Origin: Streptomyces sp. CNQ-509 | GTDB taxonomy: Bacteria > Actinomycetota > Actinomycetes > Streptomycetales > Streptomycetaceae | Direction: 5' to 3' | NCBI RefSeq assembly: GCF_001011035.1 | Contig: NZ_CP011492.1 | Coordinates: 7,608,951-7,672,950 of the forward strand | DNA length: 64,000 bases | Part shown: positions 1 to 8,516 of the stretch, piece after piece | How positions within the stretch are numbered: the stretch's first letter is position 1 | Layout of the letters: each line of letters opens with the position of its first letter | The notes under the pieces: model-generated | Told to the model about the DNA's origin: nothing | The model's input: the letters and a program-made list of their open reading frames with translations, nothing else | Database searches by the model: none | Made by a program: the position numbers and the translations under genes

Positions 1-682
1 GCGGCACCGTGATCCGCCGGAAGCGCTGCCAGCCGTTGGCGCCGTCGACTTTGGCGGCCTCGTAGTACACGTCCGGGATGCCCTGGAGCCCGGCCAGGAA
101 GAGGATCATCGTGTAGCCGGTGGTCATCCACAGCGTCACCGCGACGATGGTGGCCACCGGGTGGGTGTTCAGCCACTCCTGGGTGGGCAGGCCGAGGTCG
201 GACAGTATCCGGTTGAGGATGCCGAGTTCGGGGTCGAGGATGTTGCGCCACATGAGGCCGACCACGGCGATCGACGTCAGGTAGGGCACCAGCAGCGCGA
301 GCTTGAACGCCAGGCTGCCGCGCAGCTTCTGGTTGATGAGCACCGCGAGGCCCATGCCCAGCACGATGGCGCCGACGGTGGTGGCGACGGCGAACTGGAG
401 CGTGACCTTGAAGGCGTTGCGCGCCTGGGGGTCCTCGAAGGCGTTGGTGTAGTTGTCGAACCCGGCGAACTCGTCGGTCCGCTGGCCCGTCAGCATGCTG
501 GTGTTGAGGATGTCGGCGATCGGGTAGTAGAAGAAGATCGCGAAGAAGATCAGCGCCGGCGCCAGGAACACGTACGCGGTACGCGCCTGGCGCCGGGCGA
601 TCGGGGAGCGCTTGGTGCGCTTGGTGCGCTTCGGGAGCTCCACGGGCTCCGGAAGCTGGGGGAGTTCGGCCGGGGTTGCCAT
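1..682 (-). CDS. Sugar ABC transporter permease (MalF type), C-terminus off the window
   Basis: This gene runs out of the left edge, so only about 227 N-terminal residues are visible. It encodes an inner-membrane subunit of a carbohydrate ABC importer. A basic N-terminus (KRTKRTKRS) precedes a first membrane segment, and further hydrophobic segments follow. Near the window edge the frame reads EAAKVDGANGWQRFRRIT, the EAA loop that contacts the ATPase and is the hallmark of these permeases. The ATG at 680-682 follows the stop of the binding-protein gene by a few bases, so binding protein and permease form one operon in that order. The transported sugar cannot be read from the sequence. A second permease would be expected to the left. 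Confidence 0.9.
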   Translation of the reverse strand, partial: MATPAELPQLPEPVELPKRTKRTKRSPIARRQARTAYVFLAPALIFFAIFFYYPIADILNTSMLTGQRTDEFAGFDNYTNAFEDPQARNAFKVTLQFAVATTVGAIVLGMGLAVLINQKLRGSLAFKLALLVPYLTSIAVVGLMWRNILDPELGILNRILSDLGLPTQEWLNTHPVATIVAVTLWMTTGYTMILFLAGLQGIPDVYYEAAKVDGANGWQRFRRITVP

Positions 683-688
683 GTGCAC

Positions 689-1990
689 TTAGCCCTTGAG
701 GATGTTCTTGGCCGCGTCGTCGTAGGCGGCGAACGCCTCTTCCGCGCCGGCTCCCTCGATCAGCATGCTCTCGTAGAGCGTCTTGTAGATGTCCTCCAGC
801 TCGCCCGCCTTGCCGGTGGTGTAGACGCCGGTGCGGAACTCCTCGGCGTACGGCAGCCCCTCCGTGAACGGCTTGACGTCCGGGTTCTCCTGGACCGCCG
901 GCTCCTTCGCCCACGACTTGCGCGGCATCAGCATGCTGGACTCCTCGGTCGCCGCGGTCTCGGTCTTCAGCGCGGTGATCCGCTTGATGAAGTCCCAGGA
1001 GAGGTCGGGGCGTTTGGCCTGCGCGGGGATGAACAGCGTGGTGCCGCCCGCGATCGTCGACTGCCGCTTGCCCGTCAGCGCCGGCGCGATCCCGTACTCC
1101 AGGTCCGGATTGGACTGCTTGATGATCGGGATGTCCCAGGGGCCGGTGAGGATCATGGCGGTGCGCTCGGCGGCGAAGAACTTCGCGGCGCGCGTCACGT
1201 CCAGGGACGTCGTCGGCTTGGGGGAGACCTTGTGCTCGTGCACGAGGTCCCGCTGGAACTGCATCGCCTCCATCGCGGCGGCGCGCGGCTGCAGCAGCTC
1301 GCCGCTGTCCGCGTCGTACTCGTGCACGCCGTTCTGGAGCATCCACGGGTAGGAGTAGCTGAGCCCGTCGTTGAGCACCGTGCCGTTGACGTCGCCGGAG
1401 GTCAGCTCGCGCGCGGCGGAGAGGAAGTCGTCCCAGGTGGCGGGCGGTTCGATGCCTGCGTCGTCGAGCATCTTGCGGTTGTAGAACAGCAGCGTGCAGG
1501 TGTAGTGCATCTGGATGCCGTACACCTGGCCCTCGTGGGTGTTGTCGGAGACGGCGACGTCCAGCCAGTCGTCCGGGAACCCGATCTTCGTGCCGTCCTT
1601 GTCGAGATACTTCTGCAGCGACAGCGCGTCCTTGCTGAGCGCGAACTCCTGCACCCAGCTTCCCGGCTCCTCCACCACGTCCGGCACGTTGCCGGACTGG
1701 AAGTCCGAGACCAGCTTGGTGCGCAGGTCCTCCCACTGGAACTTCTGCAGCTCCACGGTGACCCCGTGGTCCTTCTCAAACTGCGCGACGACGTCCTTGT
1801 ACGCCTCGTACTCGTGCGCGTTGTTCCAGTAGGCGAGGAACGTGCCGCCGCCCCCGCCGCCGCCCGGCTCGGCCTCGGGCGCGCCCGAGCCGCAGGCGGC
1901 CAGGGGGAGTGCCGCGGCGGCGCCGCCGGCGACGCCCAGCATCCTGCGCCGGGTCATCCACTGACCGTTGATGGCTGGCCTTGCTGACAT
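689..1990 (-). CDS. Extracellular sugar-binding lipoprotein of an ABC importer
   Basis: This is a 433-residue family 1 solute-binding protein that captures a sugar outside the membrane and delivers it to the adjacent permease. The N-terminus has a twin-arginine stretch (TRRRMLG, residues 13-19) and a lipobox LAAC with the lipidated Cys at residue 33, so it is probably a Tat-exported lipoprotein. A Gly-rich linker follows. The body shows the usual pattern, including the FLAYWNN start and DVVEEPGSW. I chose the ATG at 1988-1990 because GAGAGGAG lies about 8 bases upstream. An in-frame ATG further upstream is possible but has no such site. It is the first gene of the importer operon, with the LacI gene just upstream on the same strand. 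Confidence 0.92.
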   Translation of the reverse strand: MSARPAINGQWMTRRRMLGVAGGAAAALPLAACGSGAPEAEPGGGGGGGTFLAYWNNAHEYEAYKDVVAQFEKDHGVTVELQKFQWEDLRTKLVSDFQSGNVPDVVEEPGSWVQEFALSKDALSLQKYLDKDGTKIGFPDDWLDVAVSDNTHEGQVYGIQMHYTCTLLFYNRKMLDDAGIEPPATWDDFLSAARELTSGDVNGTVLNDGLSYSYPWMLQNGVHEYDADSGELLQPRAAAMEAMQFQRDLVHEHKVSPKPTTSLDVTRAAKFFAAERTAMILTGPWDIPIIKQSNPDLEYGIAPALTGKRQSTIAGGTTLFIPAQAKRPDLSWDFIKRITALKTETAATEESSMLMPRKSWAKEPAVQENPDVKPFTEGLPYAEEFRTGVYTTGKAGELEDIYKTLYESMLIEGAGAEEAFAAYDDAAKNILKG

Positions 1991-2049
1991 GCGGGTGCTC
2001 CTCTCGCCGTGCATTCGGTTGGTCATGCGCCCGTCGGACGCGCGCTCGT

Positions 2050-3057
2050 TCACGTCGACTCCCTGGGTATGAAGGACCAGGGCAGGACGATCTCGCGGGC
2101 CGCAGGCGGCTCCGCCGCCGCCAGCCGTTCGAACAGCAGCCCGGCGACGCGGCTGAAGTCGATCTGCCGCTGCCCCACGGTGCTCAGCGCGGGGCGGATC
2201 ACCGAGCCCTCCTCCAGGTTCCCGACGCCGAGGACCGCCACGTCCGCGGGCACCGTGCGGCCGGTGTCGCGGACCGCCCAGATCGCGCTGATCGCCGCCC
2301 GGTCGGAGGCCACGAACAGCGCGTCCGGCGGCTCGGGCAGGGCCATGAGCGCGGCGGTGGCGCGGTAGCCCTCGACGCGGCTGTCGGCACCGGCGCCGAC
2401 GAGCCGGCCGTCCGGCCGCAGGCCGTGCCGCCGCAGCGCGTCCCGGTACGCGGTCAGCCGCGCCGAGCGGTCGCCCAGCTCCAGGTCGTGCCGGTGGCCG
2501 AGGAAGGCGATCCGCCGGCGGCCGGCGGCGAGCAGGTGGTCCAGCGCCTCGCCGCACGCCTCATACTCCGGGGTGCGCACGACGTCGAAGCCGTCCGGCG
2601 CCACGGAGTTGTCGACCACGACCATCGCCAGCCGGCCCCGGGCCAGCTCGCCGAAGTCGCCGAAGTGGCGCGCCGAGTCGAAGAAGACGGCGCCGTCCGC
2701 CAGGCCCTGGCGGAGCAGCCGGGCGGCGTGCGCGGCGTGCGCGGGGGAGTCGACGATGAGGGTGAGGACGCCGTAGCCGTCGGCCTCCGCGGCCGCGTGC
2801 AGATCGCGTACCAGTTGCTCCTGTACGGGGCTGCCCAGCGAGCCGATCACCAGGCAGACCCGCTCGGTGCGGCGCTTGCGCAGCCCGCGCGCGGAGCTGT
2901 TCGGCACGTAGCCGAGATCCCGTACGGCCGCGAGCACCCGTTCGCGGGTGTCGGCGCCGATCCGGTTGTCCCGCCCGTTGACCACGTAGCTCACCGTCGC
3001 GACGGACACCCCGGCGAGGGCGGCGACGTCGCGGACCGTGGGACGCGTCTTCTTCAT
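2050..3057 (-). CDS. LacI family transcriptional regulator
   Basis: This is a LacI/GalR repressor of about 335 residues. The N-terminal helix-turn-helix reads TVRDVAALAGVSVATVSYVVNG, the hinge helix follows (SARGLRKRRT), and the periplasmic-binding-protein-like effector domain fills the rest, with FVASDRAAISAIWAV and a QRQIDF segment near the end. It most likely controls the adjacent sugar importer in response to its sugar. The ATG at 3055-3057 is chosen because it opens directly on the helix-turn-helix. A GTG at 3073-3075 would add six residues. Neither start has a convincing Shine-Dalgarno sequence. Confidence 0.9.
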   Translation of the reverse strand: MKKTRPTVRDVAALAGVSVATVSYVVNGRDNRIGADTRERVLAAVRDLGYVPNSSARGLRKRRTERVCLVIGSLGSPVQEQLVRDLHAAAEADGYGVLTLIVDSPAHAAHAARLLRQGLADGAVFFDSARHFGDFGELARGRLAMVVVDNSVAPDGFDVVRTPEYEACGEALDHLLAAGRRRIAFLGHRHDLELGDRSARLTAYRDALRRHGLRPDGRLVGAGADSRVEGYRATAALMALPEPPDALFVASDRAAISAIWAVRDTGRTVPADVAVLGVGNLEEGSVIRPALSTVGQRQIDFSRVAGLLFERLAAAEPPAAREIVLPWSFIPREST

Positions 3058-3059
3058 GA

Positions 3060-3071
3060 TGATACGTTTAA
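3060..3071. promoter_or_regulatory. Possible LacI-type operator at the regulator's own start
   Basis: TGATACGTTTAA is an imperfect palindrome centred on CG, the central step of LacI/GalR operators, with four of six half-site positions matching. It lies just upstream of the repressor start and would suit autoregulation. The match is weak. Confidence 0.3.
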
Positions 3072-3159
3072 GCACCCGGAGCGCGGCAGGGTCAAGCCTT
3101 CGTACGTGAAGTCTCGTGACGAATCGTCAAGCCCCAGGTCAGCGCGGTGCGCGTGTGGG

Positions 3160-4308
3160 CTAGATGCGCACCCCGCGCCCGCGCAGGTAGCGCAAAGGGT
3201 CGACGTCGGACCCGTAGCCGGGTCCGGTGCGGACCTCGAAGTGCAGATGCGGTCCCGTGGAGTTCCCCGTCGATCCGGAGCGGCCGATGCGCTGCCCGGC
3301 GTTGACCGGCCGGCCGGCGCTCACGGTGACCGCGGAGAGGTGCGCGTACTGGCTGTAGCGGCCGTCGCGGTGCCGGATGACCACCTCGTAGCCGTACGCG
3401 CCCGCCCAGCCGGCGCTGACGACCTCGCCGTCGGCGACGGAGCGCACCCCGGTGCCGACCGGGACCGGGAAGTCGACCCCGGTGTGGTAGCCGCTGGACC
3501 AACTGCTGCCGCTCGCGCCGTAGGGGGTGCCGATGGAGGCGCCGGCGAGCGGGGAGGTGTAATCGGCGGCGGGCTTGGCCTCGGGTTTCGGCTTCGGCTT
3601 GGCCTCGGCCTCGGCCTCGGCCTGGGGTGCGGGGGCCCGCTTCTTCGCGTCCGGCTTGGTCCGGTCCGGCTTGCTCTTCGCCGGCTTGGCCTTGGGCTTG
3701 GCCTTCTCGGGCTTCGCCTTGCCGCCGGATTTCGCCTTCTCCTGCGACTGGCGGGACTTCGTCCCGGCCGCCTTCGCCCCGTCGTCGCCGGACTTCTTCT
3801 TCCCGGCCGCGGGGGAGTCGGCGCGTGGTTTCGGCGGGGCCGCGGCACCGCCGCGGAGGGTGAGGCGCTGCCCGGGGAGGATGAGGTCGGGGTCGGCGCC
3901 GACGACGCCGCGGTTGCGCTCGTAGAGCGCGGGCCACCCGCCGCGTACGCGGTGCTGGTCGGCGATGCCGGACAGGGTCTCCCCGGAGGCGACCTCGTGG
4001 TGGCCGGGCTTCTTGCCGACCGTGCCGGCCCGCCCGCCCTGCGGTGCGGCGGCGCTGCCGTCCGCCGCCGTCTCCGTATCGGCGCGGTCGGATAACGCGC
4101 CGTCGGACGGCGGCTTCAGGCCCTCCTGCGCCCGGTCCTTCGCCGGGCTGTGCAGCGCGTCCGCGGGTGTGCCCGCGGCCGGCGCGGCGGCGCCGGCGAC
4201 CAGCGGCAGCGCGAGCCCCGCGCCGCTCGCGGTGACGGTGAGGGAGGCCCGCGACACCGGGCCGGGGCGGTAGCGGCGGTGCCTGCCGCGCCCTGTGCGC
4301 TCTGACAT
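3160..4308 (-). CDS. Secreted LysM / M23 peptidase
   Basis: This is a 382-residue exported cell-wall hydrolase. A basic N-terminus and a hydrophobic stretch (about residues 19-45) look like a signal peptide. A LysM domain at about 105-155 (HHEVASGETLSGIADQH ... LILPGQRLTL) should bind peptidoglycan. A long Lys/Ala/Pro linker rich in KPKAKP follows. The C-terminal M23 domain has the zinc ligands in HTGVDFP (residues about 285-291) and in HLHFEV, so it should cleave peptide cross-bridges. The start at 4308 opens MSERTGRG. The much longer open frame reading in from upstream runs antisense through dps and is not coding. The gene is monocistronic and divergent from dps. Confidence 0.9.
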   Translation of the reverse strand: MSERTGRGRHRRYRPGPVSRASLTVTASGAGLALPLVAGAAAPAAGTPADALHSPAKDRAQEGLKPPSDGALSDRADTETAADGSAAAPQGGRAGTVGKKPGHHEVASGETLSGIADQHRVRGGWPALYERNRGVVGADPDLILPGQRLTLRGGAAAPPKPRADSPAAGKKKSGDDGAKAAGTKSRQSQEKAKSGGKAKPEKAKPKAKPAKSKPDRTKPDAKKRAPAPQAEAEAEAKPKPKPEAKPAADYTSPLAGASIGTPYGASGSSWSSGYHTGVDFPVPVGTGVRSVADGEVVSAGWAGAYGYEVVIRHRDGRYSQYAHLSAVTVSAGRPVNAGQRIGRSGSTGNSTGPHLHFEVRTGPGYGSDVDPLRYLRGRGVRI

Positions 4309-4481
4309 GACTGAGTCACTTTCCGTGCGCCGAGACCTGAGCGAACGATAGAAGTGCCCATACGGTTGGACAAGAGGGCGTACGCCGCCGCCTCCGTGAC
4401 CTCGTACGCGACCGCCGCCCCGGCCGCTCCCCGCCCCCGCCTTTGGCGCCTTGTCCCCGAATGGCGTAGCCTGACAAGAAG

Positions 4482-4496
4482 TTAGACAAAGTCTAA
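4482..4496. promoter_or_regulatory. Fur/PerR-family-like box upstream of dps
   Basis: TTAGACAAAGTCTAA is a perfect 6-bp inverted repeat with a 3-bp centre. It also fits the 7-1-7 layout of Fur/PerR boxes. It lies 43 bp before the dps start. Iron- or peroxide-responsive control would suit dps. Which regulator binds is inference. Confidence 0.6.
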
Positions 4497-4539
4497 TGTA
4501 GGATGGGATCCACAAGCACGAGCAAGGAGGCGCCCACAC

Positions 4540-5004
4540 ATGACCACGATCCTCGACAAGAAGGCCCTGGACGTCACCGGCGAGGCGCTGCAGGGCGCGC
4601 TGGTTGATCTGCTGGATCTCTCCCTCCAGGGCAAGCAGGCGCACTGGAACCTGACCGGCCCCCTCTTCCGCGAGCTGCACCTCCAGCTCGACAAGATGGT
4701 GAAGCTGGCCCGCGGGCACGCCGACACCCTCGCCGAACGGGCCGCGGCCCTGGGCGTGAGCCCGGACGGCCGGGCGAAGACCATTGCCGCCAACAGCCCG
4801 CTGCCCGACATCGGGCCCGGGAAGATCTCCGACCAGAAGGTCATCGACGACGTCACCGACATGCTGGAGAAGGCGTCCGCACGCATGCGGCAGCGGGTGG
4901 CGGACACCGACGACACCGACCTCATCACGCAGGACCTGCTCATCACCGCGACGCAGGACCTGGAGCAGCAGGCGTGGTTCTTCCGCTCGCACCGCATCAG
5001 CTGA
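4540..5004 (+). CDS. dps: Dps family DNA-binding / iron storage protein
   Basis: This 154-residue ferritin-like protein belongs to the Dps family, whose dodecamers oxidise and store iron and shield DNA during oxidative stress. The ferroxidase signature is visible: KQAHWNLTGPLFRELHLQLD (from about residue 33) supplies the His and Asp/Glu of the intersubunit site. The length is normal for the family. The start is supported by AAGGAGG about 10 bases upstream. It is a single gene between the divergent LysM/M23 peptidase and the convergent alginate lyase, with a Fur-like palindrome in its promoter. Confidence 0.93.
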   Translation: MTTILDKKALDVTGEALQGALVDLLDLSLQGKQAHWNLTGPLFRELHLQLDKMVKLARGHADTLAERAAALGVSPDGRAKTIAANSPLPDIGPGKISDQKVIDDVTDMLEKASARMRQRVADTDDTDLITQDLLITATQDLEQQAWFFRSHRIS

Positions 5005-5129
5005 CGCGGATCGGCCGACGCCGCTCCTGAGCCGGCCGCGGATCCGTCCCCCCGTCGGGTCCGCGGTCCTCCCGGCCGCGGCCCGCGGCGGCACCGTCAC
5101 TGCCGCCGCCCGCCGCGCCCGCCTCTGCC

Positions 5130-5162
5130 CCGGCCCGCACGTGCCCCCCGCGTGCGGGCCGG
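5130..5162. terminator. Hairpin between convergent dps and the lyase gene
   Basis: CCGGCCCGCACG pairs perfectly with CGTGCGGGCCGG across a 9-base loop. It has no T-run, as is usual for GC-rich actinobacteria, and it sits between two converging genes, where it could end both transcripts. Confidence 0.7.
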
Positions 5163-5169
5163 TGGTGTG

Positions 5170-6408
5170 TCAGGCCGGGTTCTCGGCGTGGGTCAGGGTC
5201 TGCCAGGCCACGAAGAGGTTGTTCGACCCGGCGGGCCGGCTCTGCTCGGTGTAGCGGCCGGTGTTGGTCATGGCGATGCCCATCCGGTGGTGCAGGGCGT
5301 TGTAGCCGATCTCGGTGACCGGGCCGAGGCCGCGGTCGACGCTGCCGCCGCAGAGCCAGGCCGGCGGCGCCTCGCCCAGCTCGTAGCGGGACTGGAAGCC
5401 GAGCGCGTGCCGCAGCCGCTCGCCGACGCCGGTCCGGTACAGGTCCTCGCCCTGGATCCGGGCGGTCTCGGCGACGTGCGAGATCGACGCCAGGCCGTAT
5501 CCGGTGTGGGTGAAGTCCCGGCAGGTCTCCTGGGTCAGCCCGGTGACGAAGGTGGACTGCCCCTGCCAGTAGTTGATGATCTTCTGCCGGGTGTCGAGGT
5601 TCTGCTTCGGCACCGTCCGGGGCAGCTCGCCGTCGGACTCCAGGTAGACGAACGCGGGCACGCGGGTGCGGAAAGTCTGCATCGCCCGGTCGTACGCGCC
5701 CTTGTCCTCCAGGAAGACGGCGATGCCGACGGCCGCCTCCATCATCGTCAGCTCCCAGTTGCCGTTGGAGTTGGAGCCCCCGATGATTTCCGGCAGGTAG
5801 ACGTCGCGCAGCATGGCCCGGAAGCGTCCCTCGTTCGCCCAGCCGCCGTCGTACGTGTACTTGATGATCTCGGCGGCCTTCGGCCAGGAGGAGCCGGCCC
5901 AGCCGGTCTGCAGCGGCGCGTTGCTGTTGGTGTGGTCCCTGATCGTCGCGGACCACGCGTCCATCAGCTCGATGGACTTGCGCGCGTAGCGCTCGTCGCG
6001 GGTGAGGTACCAGGCCAGCGCGGTGGTGTACGCGGCGATCGCGTCCTCGCGTTCGTCCGTGCAGCCGTAGTTGGGGTTGGAGTACGAGCCGCACTCGACG
6101 ACCGCGCGGGGCTTGGGCGTACGGCTGAGGCTCGCGTACCTGCTGCCCATCATCTGGTCGTAGGCGCCCTTCCAGGGCTGGGCGCCGGCGTTGACCTTCT
6201 CCCGGGTGAAGTCCAACTGGCCCCGGGAGACGGTGACTCCCGGGTGGGTGAAGGCCGCGGGCGCGGCGCCGGCGCGCTCGGTGCCGGGCCCGGCGAGGAG
6301 TGAGGCGACCAGGGCGGTGACGGCCGTGACGAGGGTGGCGAACAGTGCAGCACGCGGTCTGCGGCGATGGCGTGCGGGTGTGGGGGTGCCCTGCATGGTG
6401 GGGTCCAT
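5170..6408 (-). CDS. Secreted alginate lyase family protein
   Basis: This is a 412-residue secreted protein with a signal peptide (basic start, hydrophobic core about residues 22-45). The mature part opens FTHPGVTVSRGQLDF and is all-helical in character. It contains GSYSNPNYGC, NGNWELTMMEA and HTGYGLASISHVAETARIQG, the pattern of the alginate_lyase superfamily (PF05426-like) that cleaves polyuronates by beta-elimination. The true polysaccharide is unknown. The ATG at 6406-6408 is used; another ATG four codons in is possible. The promoter carries several TGTTCA/TGAACA half-sites. A core-deleted paralogue lies at 10,377-11,153. Confidence 0.85.
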   Translation of the reverse strand: MDPTMQGTPTPARHRRRPRAALFATLVTAVTALVASLLAGPGTERAGAAPAAFTHPGVTVSRGQLDFTREKVNAGAQPWKGAYDQMMGSRYASLSRTPKPRAVVECGSYSNPNYGCTDEREDAIAAYTTALAWYLTRDERYARKSIELMDAWSATIRDHTNSNAPLQTGWAGSSWPKAAEIIKYTYDGGWANEGRFRAMLRDVYLPEIIGGSNSNGNWELTMMEAAVGIAVFLEDKGAYDRAMQTFRTRVPAFVYLESDGELPRTVPKQNLDTRQKIINYWQGQSTFVTGLTQETCRDFTHTGYGLASISHVAETARIQGEDLYRTGVGERLRHALGFQSRYELGEAPPAWLCGGSVDRGLGPVTEIGYNALHHRMGIAMTNTGRYTEQSRPAGSNNLFVAWQTLTHAENPA

Positions 6409-6410
6409 CC

Positions 6411-6446
6411 GTTCGCATATATGAACATTGAGTGTTCACATGAACA
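6411..6446. promoter_or_regulatory. Cluster of overlapping TGTTCA/TGAACA inverted repeats
   Basis: TGAACA-TTGAG-TGTTCA (6422-6438) is a perfect inverted repeat. TGTTCA-CA-TGAACA (6433-6446) overlaps it and is also perfect. GTTC-N8-GAAC (6411-6426) lies immediately before the start codon. Three or four half-sites within 36 bp of a start point to an operator, plausibly for a GntR- or AraC-type repressor that is not encoded next to the gene. Confidence 0.65.
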
Positions 6447-6570
6447 CCGTGACAGCCCGTGACCTTAGGTACGTACCAACTGCCCGTCAAGGGCCGGGAC
6501 ATGACCCGCACACACGACGACCGGGGCGGGGCGTCGCGCGCCCCGCCCCGGTCGTGACCGCCGCCCCGGG

Positions 6571-8379
6571 TCAGTCCCGCCCGGCGGGCCGCACCACCGC
6601 CGCCGCGCCCCCGCCGCGCCGCTCCGGCTCCGCCGCCGCGACCCAGCGCCCGTCGGGCAGCCGCTCGACGCCGGTCGCCGCGCCGATCTCGCCGCCGTCG
6701 GTGAACCGGTGCCCCAGCTCCGCCAGTTCACCGCGCGCCGGCAGCCCGAGGAATCCCGGCTCCGCCGATGTCGAGGCGGTGTTGCGCTGGCTGGCGCGCG
6801 GCGCCGCGATGGCCTCCGGCAGTGTCAGCCCGCGGTCGAGCCGGCCCGTCAGCACCTGGAGCACGGTGGTGATGATCGTCGAACCGCCCGGCGAGCCGGT
6901 CGCGAGCAGCGGCTCACCGTCGTCGAGGACGATCGTCGGCGCCATCGAGGAGCGGGGCCGCTTGCCCGGACCCGGCAGGTTAGGGTCGGGCACGCCCGGC
7001 ACGGACGGCGTGAAGGAGAAGTCCGTCAGCTCGTTGTTGAGCAGGAAGCCACGGCCGGGCACGGTGATGCCGCTGCCGCCGGTCTGCTCGATCGTCATCG
7101 TGTACGCGACGACGTTGCCCCACTTGTCGGCGGTCGTCAGATGCGTGGTGCTCGGACCCTCGTACGACGTGCCCTCCGGCGCGCCCTTCGCCGTGCAGGA
7201 GGCGTCCGGGCGGCGCGGGTCGCCCGCGGCGAGCGGGCTGGTGAGCACCGCGTCGGGGGAGATGAGGCACGCGCGGGAGTCCGCGTACGACTGGGAGAGC
7301 AACTCCCGCGTCGGTACCCGGGAGAAGCGCGGGTCGCCCACCCACCGGCCGCGGTCGGCGAAGGAGACGCGGGACGCCTCCAGGAAGCGGTGCAGGTACT
7401 GGGCCTCGGACAGCTCGCCGAGGTCGGTGCCCTCCAGGATGTTCAGTGCCTCGCCGACGGTGGTGCCGCCGGACGACGAGGGCGCCATCCCGTAGACGTC
7501 GAGCCCGCGGTAGCCGACGTGCGTCGGCTGCTGCTGCGCCACCCGGTACGCGCGCAGGTCGGCCGGGCGCAGGTCGCCGGCGCGAACCACCCGGTCGGCG
7601 CCCGGGTCGACCGGCGGGCGGCGCACCGTGTCCGACACGTCCGCGCCCAGGTCGCCGCGGTACATCGCCCGCGCACCCTCGTCGGCCAACTGCCCGTAGG
7701 TGGCGGCCAGGTCGGGGTTGCGCAGTGTGCTGCCCACCGTCGGCAGGGCGCCGCCGGGCAGGAACAGCTCCCGGGTGGCGGGGAAGTCGCGGAAGCGTGC
7801 CTCGTTGGCCGCGGTCTGCGCGCGGAACGTCTCGTCGACGGTGAAGCCCTCCGCCGCCAGCCGCGTCGCCGGCGCCAGTGCCTCGCCGAGCGAGGTCGTG
7901 CCCCACTGCCGCAGGGCCTGCTCCCAGGTCGCGGGCGTGCCGGGCACGCCGACGGACAGGCCGCTGGTCACCGCCTGGTCGAACGGGATCGCCGCGCCGT
8001 TCTCGGTGAAGAGTTCCGCGTCGGCGGTAAGGGGGGCCTTCTCGCGGCCGTCGAGGGTGGCGACCCGGCCGCTCCTCGCGTCGTAGTGGACGAAGTAGCC
8101 GCCGCCCCCGATGCCGCCCGAGTACGGCTCGGTGACCCCGAGGGCGGCGGCGGTGGCGACGGCGGCGTCGACCGCGTTGCCGCCGTCGCGCAGGACCTCG
8201 ATCCCGGCCGCGGTGGCGTCGGCGTCGACGCTGGCCACGGCGCCGCCGTAGCCCGTCGCCACCGCGGACTTCGGCGGCGCGGCCGCGTCCGTCCCGGCGG
8301 CCGTCGGCGGCGCGGCGGCCGCCGCGGTGGCGAGGATCGCGGCGAGGGCGAGGGGAACGGTGGGGCGGCGCAACCGCAT
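6571..8379 (-). CDS. ggt: Gamma-glutamyltransferase (glutathione hydrolase)
   Basis: This is a 602-residue N-terminal-nucleophile hydrolase. It removes gamma-glutamyl groups from glutathione and related peptides outside the cell. A signal peptide (hydrophobic residues about 8-28) is followed by the conserved opening GYGGAVASVDADATAAGIEVLRDGGNAVDA. The autocleavage Thr and its neighbours are in STTHLTT (about residues 409-415). EQTGGSGITVPGRGF and GSPGGSTI lie downstream in the small subunit. The length and order are standard. It is transcribed divergently from the threonine synthase-like gene. Confidence 0.93.
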   Translation of the reverse strand: MRLRRPTVPLALAAILATAAAAAPPTAAGTDAAAPPKSAVATGYGGAVASVDADATAAGIEVLRDGGNAVDAAVATAAALGVTEPYSGGIGGGGYFVHYDARSGRVATLDGREKAPLTADAELFTENGAAIPFDQAVTSGLSVGVPGTPATWEQALRQWGTTSLGEALAPATRLAAEGFTVDETFRAQTAANEARFRDFPATRELFLPGGALPTVGSTLRNPDLAATYGQLADEGARAMYRGDLGADVSDTVRRPPVDPGADRVVRAGDLRPADLRAYRVAQQQPTHVGYRGLDVYGMAPSSSGGTTVGEALNILEGTDLGELSEAQYLHRFLEASRVSFADRGRWVGDPRFSRVPTRELLSQSYADSRACLISPDAVLTSPLAAGDPRRPDASCTAKGAPEGTSYEGPSTTHLTTADKWGNVVAYTMTIEQTGGSGITVPGRGFLLNNELTDFSFTPSVPGVPDPNLPGPGKRPRSSMAPTIVLDDGEPLLATGSPGGSTIITTVLQVLTGRLDRGLTLPEAIAAPRASQRNTASTSAEPGFLGLPARGELAELGHRFTDGGEIGAATGVERLPDGRWVAAAEPERRGGGAAAVVRPAGRD

Positions 8380-8516
8380 GCGGGCCTCCCGGCCGGGTGG
8401 GCGTCACGGACCCGGCCCATTGTGGTGACCGCGGCGCCCGCCGTCACCGGGGCATGGGGGACCGTTCGGGAACGGCGTCCCCGACGACTTGGACGGATCG
8501 TCTAGGGTTGGACACT

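Noticed and set aside
161..1987. Long open frame antisense to the sugar-binding protein gene
   Set aside because: Its Arg/Val/Leu/Asp-rich translation has no domain. It is the usual mirror frame of a high-GC gene.
4309..5100. N-terminal extension of the LysM/M23 peptidase through the dps region
   Set aside because: It would run antisense over the clearly real dps gene and lacks signal-peptide sense. The start at 4308 gives a normal secreted protein.
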